Of a DNA stretch of 64,000 nt, positions 1 to 9,439 are shown in pieces. Numbering within the stretch: position 1 is the first letter of the stretch; each line of letters begins with the position of its first letter. Below the pieces are notes generated by a model. It searched no databases. It had not been told where the DNA came from and saw nothing but the letters and a program-made list of their open reading frames with translations. The stretch is from Bolinopsis microptera (lineage: Eukaryota > Ctenophora > Tentaculata > Lobata > Bolinopsidae), in NCBI RefSeq assembly GCF_026151205.1, contig NC_087076.1:10268902-10332901 (forward strand). The letters are read 5' to 3'. The translations under genes were made by a program, and so were the position numbers.

Positions 1-534
1 AGAAAATCAGATTCAGATGCCTGTATAATTGATCCGCCTTATTTTGTACCATATACTGAGATATGTAAGGTATTTATATTTTGTGTCATCACTGTTTCAC
101 AGCTTGTATTCCCTGTGCGGATATTAGGACCATAATTTAAGTATCAAAGTAACTTTGGCCTACTGTTGGTAGATCCCTTGAAATAGTTTAGCATTCCGTT
201 GAATTCAGATTATATTGAGCTGCCATATAATTATACTTGTCCAAGCACTATAAGTATTATTACTTTATTCGGGTAGTATTTACCATTTTTTGACAGATTG
301 TGTGGCCCTGTGTAGCCCATCCGTCCTTTGTTATTATATGTAGATTCATCTTTTATAAAAGAGTGAACGGAGTTTTTATCTAATTATCATAGAACTTGCT
401 GAGTTCTCCCAATTACTCAAATCTTGTTTATAGTGTTCGTTAATCAGGTTTGCAAACAAGTTCACATCATGATCTATATATTTTCGACTCATTGTCATTG
501 ATCCATTTCTTCGCTTTCCGTACTGTTCGTTTGT
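1..534. other. 5' flank or 5' UTR, no coding feature seen
   Basis: The sequence is AT-rich and anonymous. In the frame of the first exon there is a TGA at 499-501 and no AG dinucleotide between it and the ATG at 535. An upstream exon therefore cannot splice in-frame into this interval. I see no convincing TATA box or initiator. Confidence 0.5.
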
Positions 535-1753
535 ATGACCGTTCGTATGAATCCAGTCCAGAGAGTGATCCACCGAAGTAGGTCTTTGAGCCACTTGATT
601 TCTGAGAACTATAACCAAGATGACAGTGAAGAGAGTTCTATGAATTCACAGAAGGATCAGACTTACGAATTGGCCTATGAAAGTATAATCTCAGCTCTTG
701 ATCATGGCCATAAGGATCCGCTAGAGTTTTGTGAGGATCAAATCCACAAATTTGCCCATAAAAGTGGAACCTCAGGCCATGATCATAGTCATAAGAATTG
801 CTCTACCGTTCGTCTGAATCCAGTCAAGAGAGTGATCTCCCGAAGTAGGTCTTTCAGCCACTTGATTTCTAGAAAATCACCTAAAGATGTTAGCCACGAG
901 AGTTCTTATTCTACGGATTCCTTGAAGGATCAGCCATACCGACTGACCTTTAAAAGTGAAATCTTAGCCCTTGATCATAGTCAAGAGAATTGTTCGACCG
1001 TTCGTATGAATCCAGTCAAGAGAGTGATCCGCCGAACTAGGTCTTTGAGCCACTTGATTTCTGGGAATTCTTTGGATTCCTGGAAGAATAAGACTTACGA
1101 GTTGACCTATGAAGGTGATATTTCGACCAATGATCATGATCCTAGCCATAAGGATCCACTGGAGTTTTGTAAGGATCATATCCACGAAGTGACCCATAAA
1201 ATTGGAGTCCCAGCCCATGATCATAGCCATGGGAACCCACTGCAGTTTTGTAAGGATCAAATCCATAAATTTACCCATAAAAGTGGAGTCTCAGCCCATG
1301 ACCACAACCATAAGGATCCACTGGAGTTTGGTAAGGATCATACCTACGAAGTAGCTGGTCATAAAAGTGTCTTAGCCAATGATCATAATCATGAGAATCC
1401 ATTTCATTTTATAAAGGATCGGATCCATAAATTTACTCATAAAAATACAAGTGGAGGCTCAGTCCATAGTCACAGTCATGAGAATCCACTACAGTTTTGT
1501 AAGGATCAGATCCACAAACTAACTCACAAAAGTGGAGTCTCAGCCCATGATCCTAGCCATGAGTATTCTTTGGATTTCGACGACGATCAGATTCATAGAC
1601 TAACCTATAGACCTCGAATTCATAGCCATCCGAGTACGGACCCATTGGGCCACATGCCTTACCACGGATCCTACGGAAGCTTAGTGAGATCGAAAAAGAC
1701 CACACCGATGAGTCCAATTATTGAGGGGCTTGACTTGGACTTCCCTGACTTTG
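535..1753 (+). CDS. Exon 1: N-terminal repeat region with RSRS motifs and His-rich repeats
   Basis: The frame is open for 406 codons and ends in a clean donor (TTTG|GTAAGTG) in phase 1. Residues 2-23, 91-112 and 155-176 are three copies of a basic module whose core is R-x-R-S-x-S-H-L-I-S, a plausible site for basophilic kinases and 14-3-3 proteins. Between and after them lies a degenerate repeat of about 33 residues with cores such as HDHSH, PLEFCKD and IHKFTHK, most regular between about residues 193 and 365. I know no named domain with this repeat; clustered His, Asp and Cys suggest metal binding, which is inference. Start: ATG 535 is the first Met after an in-frame stop at 499, although an acceptor a few codons inside (near 555) is possible. 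The minus-strand frame at 964-1278 is a shadow. Confidence 0.78.
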
Positions 1754-2084
1754 GTAAGTGAACAGATTAGACATAAACTATTTGTTTGTTCAACTATTTG
1801 TGATTTATAGAATTTAAAAAGCTTGCTTATTATCATCAAATTTTTTGCAAATTTCACACCTATTTTTTGTTGTGCGAAAGTGTCCTGTTGCTTGCAATAG
1901 CTCCTACAAATTACCAGACCCGCACGGCCGGGCACCATTGACCATTAAAAGTTTAGGAATATTCTTGGACAATTATCAAAATTACATCGTCAACTCTTTA
2001 ACACGCCTTTATGATATGCAGATCGATTTTCTACTTGCGAAGCGATAAAAGTGATAAAGATCAGCTATGAACACCACTCACCCG

Positions 2085-2108
2085 CACACACACACACACA
2101 CACACACT
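2085..2108. repeat. (CA)n microsatellite
   Basis: A short uninterrupted CA run of about 12 units in intron 1. Confidence 0.9.
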
Positions 2109-2282
2109 CTTCCTTATCTTCGTCCAGATAATTTTACATTAACTAAATCTCACTTTCAGTGGTCGTTTGTATTTGTTGTGTTGTGTTTTAAGTTTGTGTG
2201 TGAGTGACATGGTTATGTTGATCGTTGTTTTTGTTCGTTTGATCACGTGTTGTTCCTCCCATGAACTCCCCCTCTTCTTCAG

Positions 2283-2307
2283 GCAAGAATGACTCCTCGA
2301 ACGAGTT
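2283..2307 (+). CDS. Exon 2: 25-nt microexon
   Basis: It is flanked by a pyrimidine-rich acceptor (CCTCTTCTTCAG) and a strong donor (GTAAGT). It accepts the single base left by exon 1 and leaves two bases for exon 3, encoding G-K-N-D-S-S-N-E and starting an F codon. The short acidic/serine stretch continues smoothly into exon 3, which supports it. Skipping it would leave a frame mismatch with exon 3. Confidence 0.75.
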
Positions 2308-3194
2308 GTAAGTACTGCTGACTTCGGGGTTGATTTTGCATGTTGTAATTAATATTCCGATCCCACATGGATCTTGAACTCGTTAACTAGCTTTACTTAT
2401 GCAATCTGGATACATGGTTGAGTGGTTGTCAGTAAACGAGTTATTCTAGGACATGCTTGTGAATTAAATCTACATTTTTAAACAACGAATAACTTGAAGT
2501 AAAACATTGAACAATATTAGTTAAATGAATATGATTCAGTTTGACGGCTATACCTAAATGGCATGTTTTCTTTGTAGCATATGCATGATTTCTCCCGTCT
2601 TCGGCCCAAGACCCGTCTTGGACGATTGAGTTATTAATCAGTTAAATGACAGTCTAGACCACCAAAATTAATGTAGAATATCTTAAAAGTTAAGGAATGA
2701 ATGATAAAGTTACGAAGAGCGCATAGCATCTTCGCTTAAAAGCTCGTAAATGTCCTCCCTTTTCAATCAGAAAGTCAGCCGACTAATTTTCCTCCAACTA
2801 TCATATCAAATGCAGACAGACTAAAGCTTGTCAGTCGCTATTTTTAGATCAACCACCCCCTAGCTGCTGTGATCCCTAAATAATAATGTTTCAAACTAAA
2901 TCTCACAATTTCACTTGCTCAAAACCGTTACCCCGTGATTGTAATAATGAGAACGTGATGTTTTTCTACAGCTTTATTGGCAGCCACTCTCCAGGACTAC
3001 TATCCACTAGTGATCTTTAAAAGAGTACCTCCTAACGATGCACGCTGTAGAATTCTAGATCTTCTCTCCTCACGCTCACTTCTGGTTTGCACAGTACCTG
3101 ACGGTCAAAATATTTGTCTAGAGCGAGCTCGACAAGTACTTACAAGTGTTAAATTTTCTGTTGCATGATTTGAAATGGTTTGCAATGATTTCAG

Positions 3195-3318
3195 TTCGTC
3201 GGACAGCGAAGAAAGGGACTCGAGGACGCGATTGTCGAGATCCCGGTCTATCTCCATGGTAACGAGGAACATGATAGGGTTCAACAAAAAGTCCGTTTTA
3301 AAGAAGAAAATGCGATGT
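3195..3318 (+). CDS. Exon 3: acidic-to-basic linker before the C1 domain
   Basis: Acceptor TGATTTCAG and donor GTGAGT. Phase 2 in and phase 0 out give 42 codons: an acidic serine stretch (SSDSEERDSR), then a basic S-R-S-R-S-I-S motif, then a lysine-rich tail ending in M-R-C. The RSRSIS core echoes the three motifs of exon 1 and is another candidate basophilic-kinase or 14-3-3 site. No named domain. Confidence 0.8.
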
Positions 3319-3932
3319 GTGAGTATGAATTGCCCAGTAAATCCTTTTATTTGTCAACCTTTTTAAAAATAACGGGTTTTTTCCTTAATTTAGCGTATTA
3401 ATTTGGATTAATCTTCAATATTGTTGTCTGTGGAAGCATATTAATAATACTCTGCTGTCTCTAACTTCTAATACTCCACCCTACTTTCTCGTGATGAATT
3501 GACAAAACAGCGTACAGAACTGGTGCCCATTATATACGCGACTACTATTCTATTTCTAAAACCCTCGTGCCCATATAAGAATATATGACAATACCCCATG
3601 TCTTGCCCATATAAGACAGTAGCTATTGTACCCATTAGTATTACTAATACAAATGGAACTCTGTGCCTTGTAATTGCTTTATAAAGGTGGGTGTGCCAAC
3701 AATCAGCTACAATTCTCCTCTCCAAGTGTTAATTGGGACTGCCCGAATATCCCGTAAACCCAACAAGGACATGACAGCACCCGGCCACTGCCTCACCCAA
3801 TTGTCGCTCATTAGCTATCTCCGTTGACAAGCCAACTAGTTCCACCCCGAGCTGACCTATCAATGTTCCGAGTTTGTGTTTGATAATTATACTGTTCTGA
3901 TGGAGAGTTTTGAGAAGTTTCGTTATTTTCAG

Positions 3933-4029
3933 CCGCCCCACCACTTCGTGTCTATGATAAACAAACACGAGCTGGAGTGCGAGGAGTGCAGAGCTGAAAC
4001 ACCTGAACTCGCTTTTATGCGCTGTACCC
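3933..4029 (+). CDS. Exon 4: first half of an atypical C1 zinc finger
   Basis: Acceptor TTATTTTCAG and donor GTAAGT; phase 0 in, phase 1 out. The frame begins P-P-H-H-F-V and supplies the first His and first three Cys of a C1 finger: H-x12-C-E-E-C-x11-C. Joined to 21424-21534 it completes C-T-H-C-x4-H-x2-C. The spacing (x11 where x13-14 is usual) and the lack of a final Cys mark it as atypical. Such C1 domains in ARHGEF2-family proteins are generally not diacylglycerol receptors. The intron after it is about 17.4 kb. Confidence 0.85.
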
Positions 4030-6429
4030 GTAAGTTGCATAAATTATGCGGTTATTATTATTATTATTCAAATATTCTAGACATGCGATTTGTTACTTTT
4101 ATTTGGCGACTTTCGAGCTCCATTTTTTGAATATTTCTCGCCAACATAATGTATGAAAATTTGTAACTTTGAGGAAGACGGATATAATAATATTCTGAGA
4201 GGAGCCGACTGACAGCTTGTTTAGATTTAGACTTGAATGACAGATTGTCGATTACAGATAAACAAGACTTGACAATTTCATCGACTGTACCTTGAGACTG
4301 GTGGCCAATTTTCAACCCAACTCTCATACCCAACTAAAATCTCCGTACGTTTGAAGTAGAAGGGGTTTGAAGGATATAATTCTGTCCTGGATTATCTCTG
4401 TTACATTAAAGTAAACAGTCAGCTGACCCAAAGACAGTTTACTTTTCATGCGCATCTTCCCGGCAAAACTCAAAAGATGGCAAAAGTTGTAACATGGCTT
4501 CCCTAAAGGTGGAAACTTTAGTTTTGATAAAGCGGCACCTTTATGAAAGGCTGCGTGCGGCATGCAGTGTGAATAGAAGCGTTAAAGAAGTAAATAAAAA
4601 GTAGGGTGGAAGTTGAGAAGACGGTACAAACACCGACTGCCAACTACTTGGTAAATTTAGCACTACCAAACATAGGAGTCTCTGCTGGCAAAGGTTGGCA
4701 CCGCATGCATCTGAGGCTCAGAATATAGTTTAGCAGCTCTTTTTTCTTTATTTAGATTCGGGTTTCATCCCGTAGTCAGCGGGCGGTGAGATTTAATCTC
4801 TAACTGTTTCAAATTAAATAGAAATATTTTTACATGAATAAACAATTTTCGTTATCTATTTTGAGTCTTCCCGCAACTTTCTGTTACCTTTTGTGAGTCG
4901 CCCCGCAAGTCCCAAAACTCGTTGCAGAGGATCCATGGTGCACATGGTACCAGGAAATCCAATCTTATCTCGGGTATCTCCCAGAAATAACGCCCAATAA
5001 TAGCAAATTAACTGTCAAGATGCCCCTATATACCCTCCAGAATGGTTTCAGGAGGATAGCTGCCATCTCCCGTATCTCTGACTAATTAGAACAACCCTGC
5101 TAATCATAATACCCCACAACAATCAGTTTTATTAAAGTATATCTGGTGGTTAAAACCCGTACAAGTGACGACCCCCTGTGTTATGATGTCATGTAGGTTA
5201 GGAGGATGGGGTGTCAAGCTCGGCACTGCCAGGGTATCACCACTTTGTTGGTACAGTTAATAAGAACTCGGTGTACCCTTTGTCTGAACTGCCTTTTTTG
5301 ACAGATATCACGTTCTTCTTTTCAGCTGTTTCAACGTCATTTTCTTTGATCTCATCCTGGTAAACTTGCAGTCTTGCACTGAGTGCACGATGTTTTGTCC
5401 GAATGACAGCTTTGAGCTGAGAAGTTGCGTAAGATCATGCTTGAAATTTGACTGTTAGATGCTGAATGCTGATGGGCGGTGTTTCGTTCACTGTTCAGTC
5501 TCAGTTATAATTCAGTTCAAGTATCTCGAATAGCGCTAATGCTGAGAGTTGTTTCTGCATTTGAAGTCGCTGACATCTAAAACCCAACGCTAGGTCCTTA
5601 TTTTATTAAAAGGTTCATCGACTCTGGGATACATGCAATCTTCCATGGATTAATAACGTGGATTAATAACTGTAGTGTACGTGATAGTGCTGTTGCCAGG
5701 TGCTTGTGGTCAAAAATGATAGTTCATATTGCTATGAATAACCTAACTACTCGTGCTGACCAGTCTAGACAGACTCTGTTTGGGCAGATATTATCAATAC
5801 AGCAACTTAATACTCCTTTTTGTGGAAATCATGACTGCTCAGATAAACTTATTTAATAAAATTAAGTCTGATTCGATTTTAAGTAGGTACGCTACAGCCT
5901 ATCTTTAAGATGTAGGTAACTTAGGAGATATCGATGGAAGACAGGAAGGGCGGGGGAGGTTGTATGATGTTTATCAGCAGTTCGTGGACTGACTAGATTC
6001 TCTCGTTGCTTTAATGCTATTCAGTATTTGATTTAAAATCTTCGTCGATTATAACTTTATATCATGCATAATTCAAGAATTCTAGACCTGAATAAAATAG
6101 AAGACATGCAGCTGAAAACAGTACAACCGTTGTAGTTACATTGTATTTGGTAATAAATGCAAATCTGTGACATTCATTCTGAGTAATCAATATAGTGTAA
6201 TTTGAGATAAGGATGTAAGTTTTATAACATTAACGATCACCTATATACTATTTCATTCACCGTGGATTGTTGTTAGATTTGTACCTACTCTCAGGCCACG
6301 CCCGTCGCCCTCCCAGGAATAATGCACGGAAATTAATCCATGCTCTTTGCCTGCAATACCCATTTAAATTTAATTAGTTCATTACTTGCCTAATCAGGGC
6401 ATCACATTCGTTATGAGAGTATTACATTG

Positions 6430-6496
6430 GGGCCATTAGAAAGTTTCTATAGAATAATACCGGGGTTCGGGGTTGTATTAGCGATTCTAATGGCCC
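6430..6496. repeat. Short inverted repeat, 12-bp arms
   Basis: GGGCCATTAGAA at 6430-6441 is the reverse complement of 6485-6496. The 67-bp span could be the remnant of a small fold-back element; nothing else identifies it. Confidence 0.6.
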
Positions 6497-6931
6497 ATTA
6501 CCAGCCACCTGATCTTTAAACTCTCTCTTTAAACAGTGCGACTTTGTACATGTGTTCAGCGGATCAAATATCATGCACCCTTTGGGGCTGTTAGCTGCTC
6601 AACCAACAGATTTGGTCTTATTCCTTAATGTGCCACTATTTGTGCACATTTTGCAGTTGATTACCACATTATTTGCCACCGTGATTTGTTGTACATTGTA
6701 TTTTATTGATATATTACATATGAGGACTCATTTTGGTTTTGATAAAACTCGTACATCAAACTATAACACCTGGAGCTCTTAGTATTAAATATTAAATCAA
6801 ATGTTGCAATTATTTTATATTGGCTGCAAGTCAAAGCCGCGGAGATATTATACAGGGAGGCTGAGAATAACTTATATATGTCAGGTCACAGTTTGTACTT
6901 AGGCTTTGCATCATCGTATTAGCTTACGAAG

Positions 6932-6963
6932 CGCCCTGTCGCATTATGTGATGCGACAGGGCG
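6932..6963. repeat. Hairpin with 13-bp perfect arms
   Basis: CGCCCTGTCGCAT (6932-6944) is followed after six bases by its exact reverse complement (6951-6963). Confidence 0.8.
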
Positions 6964-6988
6964 ATCCGCGATACCATCAGATTTGTAA

Positions 6989-7126
6989 AGAAATCCTGCC
7001 AAGAAGTAAACACAGTGATAGTTGTCTGTCAGTTGCCTGGCAACCTGATAATTGCCTGTCTTCTGATCTCTATAAACTCGTTAAAATATATTCAATATTC
7101 ATTAATATTAACGTGATGTTTCTAAT
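6989..7126. repeat. Intact copy of a duplicated segment whose second copy is split by a transposon
   Basis: The segment starting AGAAATCCTGCCAAGAAG recurs at 7397-7428. Its remainder, starting CCTGATAATTGCCTGTC at 7044, recurs at 12531-12613. Between those two halves sits the 5.1-kb transposon nest. The intact copy therefore shows what the empty site looked like, apart from about 23 bases (7021-7043) missing at the right junction. Confidence 0.8.
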
Positions 7127-7568
7127 ATAGCATATTAGTCATCTGAGCGGATCAATCATCAATATAAGTGTTATTTTGGTGAAACAAGCTTAATAAATTA
7201 CCGAGTGATAAAATTCAGCAAGTCGAAACAAATAAAATTATGATATCAGCTGATAAACTCGTGGCTGATTATTTAACAGTTGATCGACACTGAATGGTAA
7301 AAAGCGAATACATAGTCGAGAACAGATGTTACTTACATTTACATCCAAGAAGTAACTAAGATCAAGATTGCGGTACTACTACAGCTATGCTAGTATAGAA
7401 ATCCTGCCAAGAAGTAAACACAGTGATACAGTGGCCCAAAAGTAACTACCCACACGCAACCCTTTAATAACTCACGTAATTCTTCTTAGAATTGCACAGA
7501 AATTTTAGAGATTATAGATATGGGTCAAACTTAGATTTCCTGAAAGTTTCGTCAAATTTAATTTATTA

Positions 7569-8163
7569 CAGTGGGTGTGGCACGCCACTCCCTCTTTTTC
7601 GCTATTGTCACCATAACGTGATAATGCTTTCAGCTAGGAACATTTGGTTTGATAATTGAAGTGCTTTCCAAAAATTTCAAGTTGATTGTTCACAATTTAA
7701 CTTTAAGCAAGTTATGACCCTTTTAAGATATTGCAGATACGTGATTTCGTCACTCAATCAGTAATCTCATCGGGAGCTATTCGCTAGCGAGCAACAATAA
7801 GCCTCATTAGGCGGTAACGAGCATGTTGGTGGATGACGATCTGATCACTTTGAGTGAATACTGATAGTGACGTTCCTTAAAACCGAAGAAATTCGTGTTA
7901 TAGCGCTTCAGTTGCTGTCCTATAAGCAGTCTCCAACCAATCAGGGTATTGATTAAGTAAAGATATCACTGATTAAGTGACGAGATCACGTATCTGCAAT
8001 ATCTTAAAAGGGTCATAACTCGCTTAAATTGTGAACAATCAACTTGAAATTTTGGGAAAGCACTTCAATTATCAAAATTTTGAAGTTCCTAGCTGAAAGT
8101 GAAAGCGTTATCACTTTATGGTGACAATAGCGAAAAAGAGGGAGTGGCGTGCCAAACCCACTG
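7569..8163. mobile_element. 595-bp fold-back MITE nested in the outer element
   Basis: It begins CAGTGGGTGTGGCACGCC and ends with the matching inverted GGCGTGCC...CCCACTG, flanked by TA on both sides (7567-7568 and 8164-8165). Arms of roughly 200 bp (about 7569-7765 and 7975-8163) are imperfect inverted repeats, with a unique centre. There is no open frame. The CAGTGGG end and TA target match the outer element's style, so both may be mobilised by related transposases. Confidence 0.8.
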
Positions 8164-8369
8164 TAATAAGGGGGGGGGGGGCCAAGTGGATATTTGTAGA
8201 TATTTGTAGAATGTCATCCACTTTTTTCGTGAATTATCCATTGACAATAATCTACAAATATCTACATTTATCTACAAAAAATGTATAGAAATTTGTGTGA
8301 TTTCTTATCCATTACATGTTTTATCTATTGGATTCCAGAAAGCTTCCAGTAATCATACATGTCATTAAA

Positions 8370-9181
8370 TACCTGAATTAGGTTCCATATTTGATGTTAC
8401 CACTCATCTATAATTTCATCAAGGACAACCCCTATATGCTTGCCTATACTTCTCTCAGTGCTTTGAATCCGACTGACCGTCAAGATCCTTCACTTGTTCT
8501 GGATCTGTCCTGCTTATACTAGTATTTTTTGAGAGAAGGATATTCAGCCACAGGACTTTTTCTGAAGAGTATCCATTTTCTAGCTGAGGCTTTCTTAGAC
8601 AAGGATTTTAGTCCAGAGCAGAGAGTAGAAAAGGCTTGGTACTGCAAGTCTTTTTTTGTTCTCTGGAAATCTAATATAACTGATAGTTGTCAGTTTATAA
8701 CTTGGCAGACGTTTAAAGATCTGAAATGTACTTGCGATGGACTCATTCTCTATCTCCTTTTTCTGCAAAAGTAACAACATACCTACTAGGATCTGATGCT
8801 AATGAACAACTCTTTGCTTGGATTCGAACTGGTATCTTTGCTGGTCGCCGCACAAATCTCGATGCCATAACTTTAGCATACGGCTGCGAGAAAAGAAATC
8901 TTCGCTCAGAGCTCGCTCTTGCAGATGACATGACAGCCTATGCCCATTCCCGTGGACGCAGTATTTTCAGGGAAGAAGTTCCACTACCACACGAGACATG
9001 GAAGAATGATACGAAGGAGGTCCACGATTTGAGTTCAAGTGACATCAAAATAGATAGCTTGAAGAAAGCCATGGAACGAGGTACCAAGGCTGTCGTGGAC
9101 GATGGTAAGAAGTTCAAGTTACCTTTCCTGCAAATATTTGAAGATGAAAACATCATCCGATTGAATGAGAGGAGGATATAA
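8370..9181 (+). pseudogene. Broken transposase-like gene inside the 4.2-kb element
   Basis: One frame runs through about 8400-8770 with motifs such as DPSLVLDLS, an in-frame TAG near 8516, then FLREGYSATG and DFSPEQRVEKAWYCKSFF. Sense then passes to another frame, from about 8750 to the TAA at 9179-9181, with GSDANEQLFAWIR, GRRTNLDAITL and EKRNLRSELALADD. One stop and one frameshift near 8730-8770 break it, so it is not functional here. The location between inverted ends makes a transposase the natural reading. The EQLFxWIR/RRTN/EKRN block resembles the C-terminal part of a cut-and-paste transposase, but I cannot assign it to a family from memory. Confidence 0.55.
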
Positions 9182-9195
9182 ATGACCCTGCAGAG

Positions 9196-9417
9196 TTGAC
9201 TGAGTGTGAGAATGATGAAGTGGACTGTCCCACTTGCACTGATGATACTTATAATATGTTAGAATCGGAGGAAGCAGATTCGGAGGCAGCAACTGAGGTC
9301 AGCACAACCCTCTTCGGAACGATCGACATAAGATCGGCAGAAACTCTGTTGCTGAACGGGGGAAAAACTAATTTTGGGGATTTTAGCATCAGCATTCGAT
9401 CAAGAAAGCGGAGCTGA
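9196..9417 (+). pseudogene. Possible acidic tail of the broken transposase-like gene
   Basis: A frame continues just after the stop at 9181 with an acidic, cysteine-containing stretch (ENDEVDCPTCTDD) up to the start of the CT-rich array. It could be a shifted continuation of the transposase-like gene or chance. Its last part (about 9360-9420) is duplicated at about 9592-9655. Confidence 0.3.
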
Positions 9418-9439
9418 GAGAGTTCAAATGTTCATGATT

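Larger units (their letters stand above)
4030..6980. other. Intron, no gene seen
   Basis: Long AT-rich intronic DNA with only short frames. Two hairpins (about 6430-6496 and 6932-6963) are noted separately. Confidence 0.6.

Noticed and set aside
964-1278. Minus-strand 104-codon frame over exon 1
   Set aside because: Shadow of the repetitive plus-strand exon.
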